In this document: positions 8,749-16,430 of the stretch, piece after piece
How positions within the stretch are numbered: the stretch's first letter is position 1
How the letters are laid out: each line of letters begins with the position of its first letter
From: Candidatus Sumerlaeota bacterium
GTDB taxonomy: Bacteria; Sumerlaeota; Sumerlaeia; JADFCT01
Reading direction: 5' to 3'
DNA length: 24,844 nt
Assembly: GCA_026398575.1 (NCBI GenBank)
Contig: JAPLSP010000138.1
Span: 1-24,844, forward strand
The notes under the pieces: model-generated
Database searches by the model: none
Told to the model about the DNA's origin: nothing
The model's input: only the letters and a program-made list of their open reading frames with translations
Translations under genes and position numbers: made by a program

Positions 8749-9732
8749 ATGGACAAGATACGAGTAGGCGTCATCGGCGCCGGACGCATGGGTCAACACC
8801 ACGTGCGCATTCACGCCGAGCATCCGAATACGCAACTGGTTGCGGTCGCCGATGTGAATCTGGCGTCCGCGCAAGCGCTGGCAAAGAAATATAAAACCAA
8901 AGCCATTGCCGACTACCGGGAGTTGATCGGCGCGGTGGATGCGGTCTCCATCGCGGTGCCAACCGTCCTGCATCACGAAGTGGCCAGCGAGTTCCTCACC
9001 CACGGCATTCACGTCCTTTTGGAAAAACCCATAACCCGCACGGTGGAAGAGGCCGAAAGCCTGGTCAAGACCGCGCGCAAGAACCATGTGATTCTGCAGG
9101 TGGGCCATATCGAGCGCTTCAACGCGGCCATCCAGCGCTACCACGAAATCGCCGGAACGCCGGTTTTCATCGAGGCGCACCGCCTCGGGCCTTTCGATCC
9201 GCGCGTGCGCGACATCGGCGTCGTCATGGACCTGATGATCCATGACCTGGACATCATCCTGCACCTGGTTCAGTCCGAAGTGATCTCGATCGAGGCGGTC
9301 GGCTGTCCGGTCCTGACCGATCGCGAAGACATCGCCAATGCGCGGCTGCACTTCGCCAATGGCTGCATCGCGAACCTGACGGCCAGCCGCATCACGCCGA
9401 GCAAGAAGCGCAAAATCCGCATTTTCCAGCCGGCCATGTACGTCTCGATTGATTACGCCAAGCCCGCGATGCACGTTTACCGGCTCACCCCCGAACCGTC
9501 GCCCGCTCCCGGACAACCGGCCATGCGGATCAAGCGCACGGTCGAGCGATTGAAAAAAGAAGAGCCGCTCAAGGCTGAGATAGATCATTTCCTCGATTGC
9601 GTCGCCCACGGCAAAGAGCCGCAAGTCAAGGGAGAGCACGCCCAGAACGCGCTGGAATTGGCGGTGACGATAACCCAGAAGATGCGGGAAGACTATGAGC
9701 GGCGCACGCAGAATCTTCATCATAGCGGGTGA
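8749..9732 (+). CDS. GnnA-like Gfo/Idh/MocA oxidoreductase of the lipid A locus
   Basis: A 327-residue Gfo/Idh/MocA oxidoreductase. The Rossmann motif VGVIGAGRMGQHH begins near residue 6, and EKP is at about 92-94 (VLLEKPIT). HIERFN and DLMIHDLDIIL give the substrate-domain His and Asp residues. It overlaps lpxB by 38 bp. In several bacteria a UDP-GlcNAc 3-dehydrogenase (GnnA) of this family sits beside lpxA/lpxB and, with the aminotransferase GnnB, makes the 3-amino sugar used for amide-linked lipid A. The position and the HIERFN type fit GnnA, but no gnnB or lpxA is in the window, so the substrate is inference. The ATG at 8749 starts right before the Rossmann fold; GGAAGGA lies about 9 nt upstream and AGGAGG almost touches the ATG. 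Confidence 0.85.
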   Translation: MDKIRVGVIGAGRMGQHHVRIHAEHPNTQLVAVADVNLASAQALAKKYKTKAIADYRELIGAVDAVSIAVPTVLHHEVASEFLTHGIHVLLEKPITRTVEEAESLVKTARKNHVILQVGHIERFNAAIQRYHEIAGTPVFIEAHRLGPFDPRVRDIGVVMDLMIHDLDIILHLVQSEVISIEAVGCPVLTDREDIANARLHFANGCIANLTASRITPSKKRKIRIFQPAMYVSIDYAKPAMHVYRLTPEPSPAPGQPAMRIKRTVERLKKEEPLKAEIDHFLDCVAHGKEPQVKGEHAQNALELAVTITQKMREDYERRTQNLHHSG

Positions 9733-10879
9733 AAACTCCGGCGACCTTCACGCGAGCCAACTGATCCGGGCCGTGCGGCGCCTCGATTCCGAGACGAAGT
9801 TCTATGGCCTCGGCGGCCCGCAGATGCAGGAGGCCGGCGCCGAGATCATTCAGAACATCGTGCGCGATCTGGCCATCGTCGGCCTGACGCCCGTCATCCG
9901 CAATATCCGGAAGATATTCCGGCTGCTCCAGATGACGCGCGAACGGCTGGAAAAAGACCGCCCCGACGCGCTGGTCTGCGTGGATTATCCGGGCTTCAAT
10001 CTGCGTGTGGCAGGCTACGCCAAAAAACTGGGAATCCCCGTCATCTACTACATCTGTCCGCAGGTCTGGGGCTGGCACTATAGCCGCATTTACAAGATCG
10101 CCAAAGTCGTGGACATGGCGCTGGTGATCTTTCCCTTCGAAAAGCGCATGTACGAGAAAGTGGGCGTCAACGTCCACTACGTCGGCCATCCCCTGCTTGA
10201 TAAATTGCGCATCACGCGCGGACGCGAGGCGATCTGCTCGCATTTCGGCCTGGACCCCAAGCGCCTGCTGATCGGCCTGATGCCCGGCTCGCGCAAGCCG
10301 GAGGTGATCCGCCATCTGCCGATCATGCTGGACGCGGCCGAGCGTATCCTCGAAGCGCTTCCCACCGCGCAGTTTGTGCTGCCGCGTTCGACGACGATTG
10401 ACCGCACGCTCCTTGAAAAATACCTCGAACGCAGCCGCGCCTCCGTCAGGATCATCGAAGAACAGCGGCTCAATATGCGCAAGGCGCTCGACTTTGAGAT
10501 CGTCAAGTCCGGCACCTCGACGCTCGAGAGCGGCGCGATGCTCGTGCCGATGGTCATCATCTACAAGGTTTCGTTCCTCTCGTGGTTCGTCGGCAAGATG
10601 GTCATCCGTTTGCCGTTCCTGGGGCTGGTCAACATCGTGGCCGGAGAGCGGATCGTGCCGGAGTTGCTTCAGGACGAATGCACGGGCGAGCGCATCGCGG
10701 ATGAAACGCTTTCGATTCTGACGGACGACGAGCGCCGCGCCAACATGGTCTATCAGCTCAATCAGGTACGCGAGGGATTGGGCGGCGCCGGAGCGGGCAA
10801 ACGCGCCGGAGCGCTGGTATGCCAATTTCTGGATGGAAAAGCCGGGCAGGAGAGTGGTAAAAAACCACAGGCAACGTGA
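9695..10879 (+). CDS. lpxB: Lipid-A-disaccharide synthase LpxB
   Basis: LpxB joins UDP-diacylglucosamine and lipid X into the lipid A disaccharide at the inner membrane (glycosyltransferase family GT19). The 394-residue protein carries the family signatures AGENSGDLHAS (about 11-21), VDYPGFNLR, CPQVWGWHYSR, GHPLLDKL, MPGSRKPEV (usually LPGSR), KSGTSTLES and NIVAGERIVPELLQ. Length is normal. The start lies inside the end of the GnnA-like gene, indicating translational coupling. It shows that the organism makes lipid A and so has a lipopolysaccharide-type outer membrane. The stop overlaps the start region of the following nucleotidyltransferase gene. Confidence 0.96.
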   Translation: MSGARRIFIIAGENSGDLHASQLIRAVRRLDSETKFYGLGGPQMQEAGAEIIQNIVRDLAIVGLTPVIRNIRKIFRLLQMTRERLEKDRPDALVCVDYPGFNLRVAGYAKKLGIPVIYYICPQVWGWHYSRIYKIAKVVDMALVIFPFEKRMYEKVGVNVHYVGHPLLDKLRITRGREAICSHFGLDPKRLLIGLMPGSRKPEVIRHLPIMLDAAERILEALPTAQFVLPRSTTIDRTLLEKYLERSRASVRIIEEQRLNMRKALDFEIVKSGTSTLESGAMLVPMVIIYKVSFLSWFVGKMVIRLPFLGLVNIVAGERIVPELLQDECTGERIADETLSILTDDERRANMVYQLNQVREGLGGAGAGKRAGALVCQFLDGKAGQESGKKPQAT

Positions 10880-10893
10880 GAGGAATGAATTCG

Positions 10894-11172
10894 ATGCTTC
10901 CACCCGAAATGCTAGCGAAAATCACCGCATGCGCAAAGGAATTCGACGCTAGCGTGGTGTGGCTCTTTGGCTCTGCGATGGGCGATATTGATAAAGCCCA
11001 TGACATAGATCTGGCGGTTGAGGGAGTGCCGGATGGGAAGGTTTTTGATATGTATTGCAGGTTGAGTGACGTAATTGAAAAGGAAATTGATCTTGTGGAC
11101 CTTTCGGTTAACCCGCCGATTCGTCATATCATCTGGGAAAGAGGTGTTCGCATTTATGAGCGCGCTAAATAA
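10894..11172 (+). CDS. MNT-type nucleotidyltransferase (MntA-like antitoxin)
   Basis: A 92-residue minimal nucleotidyltransferase. The catalytic motif is complete: FGSAMGDIDKAHDIDLAV has the Gly-Ser loop and paired Asp residues, and EIDLVDL supplies the third Asp. Known MntA proteins neutralise the HepT ribonuclease by adding AMP to a tyrosine of its active-site motif. The ATG at 10894 is chosen because AGAGGA stands 9 nt upstream; an in-frame ATG at 10885 touches that site and a GTG at 10876 overlaps the lpxB stop. It overlaps the HepT gene by 17 bp. Base composition is visibly AT-richer than in lpxB, suggesting acquisition. Confidence 0.88.
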   Translation: MLPPEMLAKITACAKEFDASVVWLFGSAMGDIDKAHDIDLAVEGVPDGKVFDMYCRLSDVIEKEIDLVDLSVNPPIRHIIWERGVRIYERAK

Positions 11173-11587
11173 GTACCTGCGCGAGGAAAGCGCCAATATA
11201 GAAATAACTCTCTGTCTCATTGAAGAGCTATTGGGCAAGCCAACCCTTGACGTGCATTCTGTCGTTGCTTTGGGAACCTACATCCAAAATGCTTATACCG
11301 GCGTCGAGCGCATTATTCGCGGATTCCTGGAAGCAAAAAACATTCGAATCGAAAAAGGCGAATTCTGGCACACAGCTCTCCTGCAATCGGCATTGAGGGA
11401 ACACATGGTTTCCGAACGTCAATATGGGGTTTTGCTTGAGCTACTGAAATATCGTCATGTCCACATTCACGGATATGGCCACTTGATTAAAGAACTGCGT
11501 TTGCGCGAGATTGCTGCTCCGGCGCCAGCCACCATTCGAGAGTTTTTGAAAAATGCATTAGAGGCGCTCGACAAGGAACCAAAATAA
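11156..11587 (+). CDS. HepT-like HEPN ribonuclease toxin
   Basis: A 143-residue all-helical HEPN protein. Near residue 100 the stretch KYRHVHIHGYGH contains the HEPN active-site pattern R-x4-H-x-Y, the tyrosine being the expected AMP acceptor for the partner enzyme. HEPN toxins of this kind cleave RNA such as tRNA ends. The ATG at 11156 lies within the 3' end of the nucleotidyltransferase gene in another frame, the usual tight coupling of MNT-HEPN pairs. Antitoxin-first order and the catalytic residues in both partners argue for a functional toxin-antitoxin module. Composition is AT-richer than the flanking genes. Confidence 0.85.
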   Translation: MSALNKYLREESANIEITLCLIEELLGKPTLDVHSVVALGTYIQNAYTGVERIIRGFLEAKNIRIEKGEFWHTALLQSALREHMVSERQYGVLLELLKYRHVHIHGYGHLIKELRLREIAAPAPATIREFLKNALEALDKEPK

Positions 11588-11618
11588 TATTCATCTCATT
11601 TCCAAGGGAGAAGGCGAC

Positions 11619-12854
11619 ATGAGCGACACCAATCAAGGCAGCATCAAACGCAGAGCGTTCGTCAAAGGCGTGGCGGGCGCGGCAGCGGCGGCGGCGGGGA
11701 CTTTTCTGATCGTCAAGCCGGGATCGGTTTTCGGCGCCGAGGCGAATTCCAAACTCGAACTCGGGCTGATCGGCTGCGGGGGGCGCGGCGGATGGATCGC
11801 GGACCTGTTCGAGCAGAACTCGAACACGAAAGTGGTCGCCGTCCACGACTACTTTGAGGACCGCGCCAAGGGCGTGGGAGACAAGCGCCAGGTGGAGGCG
11901 GGCCGCCGCTTCACGGGCTTGGACAGCTATCGCGAAATGGTCAAAGGCAAGCTCGACGCCGTGGCCATCATCAGCCCGCCGTATTTCCATCCGGATCAGA
12001 TCGTCGCGGCGCTCGAAGCCGGCAAGCACGTCTATTGCGCCAAGCCGATCGCCGTGGACGTTCCGGGCTGCCAGGCGATTCTGGCGGCGGCGGCCAAAGC
12101 GGCGGGCAAACAAAGCATGCTGGTGGATTTCCAGACGCGCGCCAATGAGTTCTATAAAGGCGCCGCCGAACGCATCTTCCAGGGAATACTCGGCAAGGTC
12201 GTCATGGCTCAGGCGTATTATCACAGCGGGCCGCTGGGATCGAAAACCAAGCGGAAGGACGATCTGGGCCGCATGCGCAACTGGGTGTTCGACAAGGTCC
12301 TCTCGGGCGACATCATTGTCGAGCAGAACGTCCACGTCCTCGACGTCGCCAATTGGCTGCTCAAGGGCCATCCCCTCAAAGCCAACGGCTCGTGCGGACG
12401 CAAGGCGCGCATGGACGGCGACTGCAACGATACCTTCACCGTCAACTTCTGGTATGCGGACGATATCATGCTGTCGTTCAGTTCGACGCAGAGCATCAAC
12501 GGCTTCGGCGCCTTGTGCAATCGCGTCATGGGAAGCGACGCCACGGTGGAAACCAACTACGGCGGCGAGGTTTGGATTCATGGGAAGAACGCCGGCTGGC
12601 GCGGTGGCAACACGGGCAGCATTTATAAGGACGGCGCCGTCGCGAACATCAAGGCCTTCCATCAGAGCATCATGGATAGCAAGCCGCTCAACAACATCGA
12701 GGAGAGCGTCAACAGCACGGCAACGGCCATCCTCGGGCGCGAAGCGGCTTATGCAAATGGCCAGTCAGTGACATGGGACGAGATGATGAAGGCGGCGCGC
12801 AAGCTGGAGATCAAATTGAATCTGCCGCCGGATGGTCCCAAGCAGCCGGCGTAA
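11619..12854 (+). CDS. Tat-exported Gfo/Idh/MocA oxidoreductase (first of two)
   Basis: A 411-residue secreted member of the Gfo/Idh/MocA family. The N-terminus has a twin-arginine signal (IKRRAFVKGVAG, then an Ala-rich hydrophobic stretch to about residue 42, SVFGAEA), implying export folded with its nicotinamide cofactor bound. LGLIGCGGRGGW is the Rossmann motif; the EKP motif reads AKP in VYCAKPIAVD. The C-terminal half contains EQNVHVLDVANWLL with the conserved His. Such exported oxidoreductases are abundant in Planctomycetes and relatives and usually act on sugars; the substrate is unknown. AAGGGAGAAGG just upstream is a strong ribosome site. First gene of the exported-protein cluster. 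Confidence 0.9.
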   Translation: MSDTNQGSIKRRAFVKGVAGAAAAAAGTFLIVKPGSVFGAEANSKLELGLIGCGGRGGWIADLFEQNSNTKVVAVHDYFEDRAKGVGDKRQVEAGRRFTGLDSYREMVKGKLDAVAIISPPYFHPDQIVAALEAGKHVYCAKPIAVDVPGCQAILAAAAKAAGKQSMLVDFQTRANEFYKGAAERIFQGILGKVVMAQAYYHSGPLGSKTKRKDDLGRMRNWVFDKVLSGDIIVEQNVHVLDVANWLLKGHPLKANGSCGRKARMDGDCNDTFTVNFWYADDIMLSFSSTQSINGFGALCNRVMGSDATVETNYGGEVWIHGKNAGWRGGNTGSIYKDGAVANIKAFHQSIMDSKPLNNIEESVNSTATAILGREAAYANGQSVTWDEMMKAARKLEIKLNLPPDGPKQPA

Positions 12855-12878
12855 GTCGGACAAAATGACATGGGACTT

Positions 12879-12916
12879 ATGGGGCCTATGGGATGTATGG
12901 GTCCCATAGGTCCCAT
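12879..12916. repeat. 15-bp stem palindrome of TATGGG/CCCATA motifs
   Basis: Arms 12879-12893 and 12902-12916 pair over 15 bp with a single G-T wobble around an 8-nt loop; the inner nine pairs (CCTATGGGA/TCCCATAGG) are perfect. Further ATGGGA and TCCCAT words flank it (12870-12930). It begins 24 nt after the oxidoreductase stop and has no U-tract. It may end or insulate the upstream transcript, or be a dispersed repeat. Confidence 0.75.
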
Positions 12917-12942
12917 GGTTCCCATACTTCACATGCCCAATG

Positions 12943-12948
12943 TATAAT
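12943..12948 (+). promoter_or_regulatory. Possible -10 box for giant gene A
   Basis: TATAAT lies 21 bp before the ATG at 12969, with a weak -35 candidate TTCCCA at 12919-12924 (18-bp spacing). The transcript would start just at the GGAGG ribosome site, giving a very short leader, so this is tentative. Confidence 0.3.
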
Positions 12949-12968
12949 AGTACTTGGAGGCGATTGCG

Positions 12969-14138
12969 ATGAAATCAAGGCATAATCTTTCAGCGTTTGC
13001 TGCTTTGATGGTTGCGGCATGGTTATTGGTTGCTGTCACTCCTGCCAAAGCCGCCGATAACGCAAAGGCCAAAAAAAACTCGCCACCGCCACCGCCTTCT
13101 GCCTGGCAGCAAATCAATACCAAAGCATTGCGGTTGAGTATCGAAAATCTGTCCGCCACGTTCGGAGATCGCTATCCGAAAGGCCGCGATTATCTAAATC
13201 GGCTGGAGGAATGCGAACAGCAGGTTCAGGAACTCGATAAAGGGCCCGCCCTTGCCGCTGACGATCTGGCCGCCTCCAAGACCTTATGCGGCGCGCTGAT
13301 TGACCGATTCAAGGCGCTGCAACGCGACGCCATGCTCGCCAATCCGCTGCTCGATTTCGACCGGCTGCTGCTCGTCAAGCGCAAGGCTGACCGGCTGGGA
13401 TTGCCGCAAAATTGGCAGGGCAACTGCGCGCTTTCTCGAAGCGGATACGACAACGAAATTGCCATCCTCTCGTCTCTCAAGCCCGACGGCGCCATTTCGA
13501 CTCTCTACAGACCCGAAAAAGGCGAGTTCGTCGGAGACGTGGACCTGCACTTCGACGCCGGCAAGATGCTCTTTTCGATGCCGAAGGACAAGAATGGCCG
13601 CTGGCAAATCTGGGAAATCGGCGCCGACGGCAAGAACCTCCGGCAGGTGACGATTGACGAAGAGCCGGACGTGGACAACTACGACGCCTGCTATCTGCCT
13701 GACGGGCGGATTCTCTTCGATTCCACGCGATGCTTTCACGGCGTGCCGTGCGTCAGCGGCGGAAATACCGTGGCCAATCTGTGCATCATGAACAGCGACG
13801 GGAGCGCGATCCGCCAGATATGTTTCGACCAGGATCACGACTGGTGTCCGACCGTGCTCAACAATGGCCGCATTCTCTATTCGCGCTGGGAATACAGCGA
13901 TTCGCCCCACTACTTCACGCGCCTTCTCTTTCACATGAATCCCGATGGCACGAACCAAATGGAGTATTACGGCAGCAACAGCCCCTGGCCCAACTCGACC
14001 TTCTATGCCCGCCCCATTCCCAATCATCCGACCATGATTGTTGGCGTCATCTCGGGACACCACGGCGTTCCACGGATGGGCGAACTGGTGATTTTCGATC
14101 CGGCGCGCGGACGCCGTCAGAGCGACGGCGCCGTGTAG
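12969..14138 (+). CDS. Giant protein A, N-terminal part: secreted hydrazine-synthase-alpha-like propeller
   Basis: A 389-codon open segment. Residues 1-28 are a signal peptide ending AKA. A helical region (about 40-115) is followed by a propeller-like domain with DVDLHFDAGKMLFS, DACYLPDGRILF and LNNGRILYSRWEY, TolB/PD40-like strands as in the middle domain of hydrazine synthase alpha. MNPDGTNQMEYYGSN and ISGHHGVPRMGELVIFDP are highly conserved with giant protein B. The ATG at 12969 is chosen because GGAGG sits 8 nt upstream and the signal peptide starts here. The frame ends in the TAG discussed above, in the middle of the propeller, so the truncated product is unlikely to fold fully. Confidence 0.8.
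   Translation: MKSRHNLSAFAALMVAAWLLVAVTPAKAADNAKAKKNSPPPPPSAWQQINTKALRLSIENLSATFGDRYPKGRDYLNRLEECEQQVQELDKGPALAADDLAASKTLCGALIDRFKALQRDAMLANPLLDFDRLLLVKRKADRLGLPQNWQGNCALSRSGYDNEIAILSSLKPDGAISTLYRPEKGEFVGDVDLHFDAGKMLFSMPKDKNGRWQIWEIGADGKNLRQVTIDEEPDVDNYDACYLPDGRILFDSTRCFHGVPCVSGGNTVANLCIMNSDGSAIRQICFDQDHDWCPTVLNNGRILYSRWEYSDSPHYFTRLLFHMNPDGTNQMEYYGSNSPWPNSTFYARPIPNHPTMIVGVISGHHGVPRMGELVIFDPARGRRQSDGAV
14136..14138 (+). other. In-frame amber codon where paralogue has Gln
   Basis: TAG in the context GCC GTG TAG CGG ATT CCG; the paralogue has GCC GTC CAG CGC ATT CCC. A single C-to-T transition explains it. Open frame and protein similarity continue on both sides. Confidence 0.9.
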
Positions 14139-14189
14139 CGGATTCCGGGCTATGGTGCCAAGGTCCAACCTGTAATCGGCGATTCCATC

Positions 14190-16346
14190 GTGAATAACTC
14201 CTGGCCCAAGTTCCTGCATCCCTATCCCCTCAGCGACAAATACTTCCTGGTCTCCATGCAGCCGGACGGCGGTTCGCCGTGGGGTATTTACCTGGTGGAC
14301 ATCTACGATAATCTGACGCTCGTGCGCGAGGAGCCGGGATACGCGCTCTTTGAGCCGCTGCCTTTGCGCAAGACGCCCCGCCCCGCAATCGTTCCCGATC
14401 ATGTGGACCTGAGCCGACGCAACGCCTCGGTCTATCTGAACGACATCTACGTGGGGAAAGGGCTAGAAGGCGTGCCGCGCGGGACCGTCAAAAAATTGCG
14501 GATTTACGAATTTCATTACGCCTATCCGCGCATGGGCGGCCACAGCCACATTGGGATAGACGGCCCCTGGGACGTCCATCGCATCCACGGAACGGTTCCC
14601 GTCGAGGTGGATGGCTCGGCCAACTTCAGAGTTCCGGCCAATACCCCGATCGCTGTGCAGCCGCTCGATTCCGAAGGGCGTTCGCTGCAGCTGATGCGCA
14701 GTTGGTTCACCGCCATGCCGGGCGAAACGCTCTCGTGCGTCGGCTGCCATGAGTCGCAAAATAGCACGCCTCCCAGCAAGCCTTCGATGGCCATGAGCCG
14801 TCCGCCCTCCGAGATCGCGCCGTGGTACGGGCCGGCGCGCGGCTTCAGCTTCGCGCGCGAAGTTCAGCCCGTGCTCGACAAATATTGCGTCGGCTGCCAC
14901 AACGGCGAAAAACGCAGCAACGGAAAAACAATCGCCAACTTCCGCGGCGACCAGCCGAACGGCGGATTCGACATCGTCAAAGGAAGCAAAGGATTCACGG
15001 CCTCCTACATGGCGCTGCATCCTTTTGTGCGCCGCCCGGGACCTGAGAGCGACTATTTCATGCAGAAGCCGCTCGAATACCATCCGAGCACTTGCGAACT
15101 CGCGCAAATGCTCACGAAGGGACATCATGGCGTCAAACTCAACACCGAAGCGTGGGACCGGCTTTATACCTGGATTGATCTGAATGTCCCGGATCACGGC
15201 ACATGGACCGAGCATCGCGCCATCGCTTCTCCCATGCATGAACGGCGGCTGGAGATGCGGACGCGATACGCCAACCGTCCCGAAGACCCCGAAGCGTATC
15301 CGACCTCCGGCCCGGCGATTCTGGCCAGCGATCCACGTTATGCCGACAGCGAAGCGCGCTCCGCATCCAGTGTCCAGTTGACCGCCGTGGCAAATTCGCA
15401 ATCCGCAATTGAAAATCCGCAATCCGGAATCGTCAATCGTCAATCGTCAATCGTCAATCCACAAGGCTGGCCATTCGACGCCGCCGAGGCAACAAAGCGC
15501 CAGGCAGCCGCAGGCGCACAAACACAAATCAAACTTGACCTTGGAAATAAAGTGGATCTGGACCTTGCGCTCATTCCGGCGGGCGAGTTTGCGATGGGCG
15601 ACCTGGATGGCTGTCTCGACGAGCGTCCCATGGCGCCGGTCAAAATCGAAAAGCCATTCTACATGGGCAGATGTGAAGTCACCAACGCCCAATACGCCCT
15701 CTTCGATCCCGCGCATGACAGCGCCTATATCAGCGTCTATAATAAGGACCAATCCAATCGCGGTGAAATCGCCAATCGCGAACGGCAGCCCGTGATTCGG
15801 ATTACATGGAGGGAAGCGACGGCCTACTGCGAGTGGCTGTCGAAAAAGACCGGGCGCAAATTTTCGCTGCCCACCGAGGCGCAATGGGAATACGCCTGCC
15901 GCGCGGGAACGGCGACGCCGTTGAGCTTCGGCGATTGCGCCGTTGACTTCGGCAAGCTCGCCAATCTGGCCGATCAGCGCGTCAATAACCTGTGCCGGGG
16001 GAATTCGCCCAAATGGATTCCGAGCGTCCCGCAGGTCAACGACGGCGCCATCGTCACCGAGCAAGTGGGAAAGTATCAGCCGAATGCCTGGGGCCTTTGC
16101 GACATGCACGGCAACGTTTGGGAATGGACGCGGACAACCTACAAACCCTATCCCTACGATCCATCCGATGGCAGGGACAGCGGCGAGGCCGAAGGCGCCA
16201 AGGTCGTGCGCGGCGGCTCATTCTATGACCGCCCCCTGCGCGCCCGTTCCGCCTTCCGCCTCTGGTATCCGGCCTGGCAATGCGTCTATAGCGTTGGCTT
16301 TAGAGTAGTCTGTGAAACAGAACCCAGCGACACCGCAAAGAAATAG
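14190..16346 (+). CDS. Giant protein A, C-terminal part: di-CxxCH cytochrome region and FGE-like domain
   Basis: A 718-codon segment in the same frame as the upstream half; GTG at 14190 is merely the first possible start, has no ribosome site and lies inside the propeller, so independent translation is doubtful. It contains the rest of the propeller and two haem motifs, SCVGCHE (codons 590-594 of the joined frame) and YCVGCHN (640-644). A linker encoded by 7-bp repeats follows (15391-15460). The C-terminal domain (from about codon 865) is FGE/sulfatase-modifying-factor-like, with IPAGEFAMG, LPTEAQWEYACRAG, NAWGLCDMHGNVWEWT and VVRGGSFYD. The catalytic cysteines of true FGE (GSFLCH...CNRYR) are missing. 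Without the upstream signal peptide it could not receive haem in the periplasm. Confidence 0.75.
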   Translation: MNNSWPKFLHPYPLSDKYFLVSMQPDGGSPWGIYLVDIYDNLTLVREEPGYALFEPLPLRKTPRPAIVPDHVDLSRRNASVYLNDIYVGKGLEGVPRGTVKKLRIYEFHYAYPRMGGHSHIGIDGPWDVHRIHGTVPVEVDGSANFRVPANTPIAVQPLDSEGRSLQLMRSWFTAMPGETLSCVGCHESQNSTPPSKPSMAMSRPPSEIAPWYGPARGFSFAREVQPVLDKYCVGCHNGEKRSNGKTIANFRGDQPNGGFDIVKGSKGFTASYMALHPFVRRPGPESDYFMQKPLEYHPSTCELAQMLTKGHHGVKLNTEAWDRLYTWIDLNVPDHGTWTEHRAIASPMHERRLEMRTRYANRPEDPEAYPTSGPAILASDPRYADSEARSASSVQLTAVANSQSAIENPQSGIVNRQSSIVNPQGWPFDAAEATKRQAAAGAQTQIKLDLGNKVDLDLALIPAGEFAMGDLDGCLDERPMAPVKIEKPFYMGRCEVTNAQYALFDPAHDSAYISVYNKDQSNRGEIANRERQPVIRITWREATAYCEWLSKKTGRKFSLPTEAQWEYACRAGTATPLSFGDCAVDFGKLANLADQRVNNLCRGNSPKWIPSVPQVNDGAIVTEQVGKYQPNAWGLCDMHGNVWEWTRTTYKPYPYDPSDGRDSGEAEGAKVVRGGSFYDRPLRARSAFRLWYPAWQCVYSVGFRVVCETEPSDTAKK
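15391..15460. repeat. Ten-unit heptanucleotide array inside giant gene A
   Basis: Ten consecutive 7-bp units of the CAATCNN family (including three exact TCAATCG units) with no indel. They encode NSQSAIENPQSGIVNRQSS-type sequence in the linker between the haem region and the FGE-like domain. Confidence 0.9.
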
Positions 16347-16360
16347 CAAGGCTCATTCAT

Positions 16361-16400
16361 GTCCGTGTCAGTCCGTGCCAGTCCGTGTCAGTCCGTATTA
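16361..16400. repeat. Four 10-bp GTCCGTGTCA repeats
   Basis: Four exact-phase decamers (16361-16370, 16371-16380, 16381-16390, 16391-16400), the last degenerate, fill the gap between giant gene A and the second Tat oxidoreductase, ending 17 bp before its ribosome site. Confidence 0.85.
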
Positions 16401-16430
16401 GCCCACAAAAATTTTCCAAGGAGGCTTCCC

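Larger units (their letters stand above)
12969..16346 (+). pseudogene. Giant protein A gene, full extent, interrupted by one in-frame TAG
   Basis: Reading through the single TAG at 14136-14138 gives one continuous frame of 1125 codons, collinear with the intact paralogue at 19951-23556: signal peptide, hydrazine-synthase-alpha-like propeller, two CxxCH motifs, repeat linker, FGE-like domain. At the stop, copy A reads GAV-stop-RIPG and copy B reads GAVQRIPG (CAG). No frameshift or second stop occurs. TAG also terminates this very gene and the HEAT-repeat gene, so a general reassignment of TAG is unlikely. It is a fresh nonsense mutation, a read-through site, or a sequencing/assembly error. The two open halves are listed separately. 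Confidence 0.7.

Noticed and set aside
12969..16346. Reassignment of TAG to glutamine in this organism
   Set aside because: TAG is used as the terminal stop of this gene (16344-16346) and of the HEAT-repeat gene (19847-19849).
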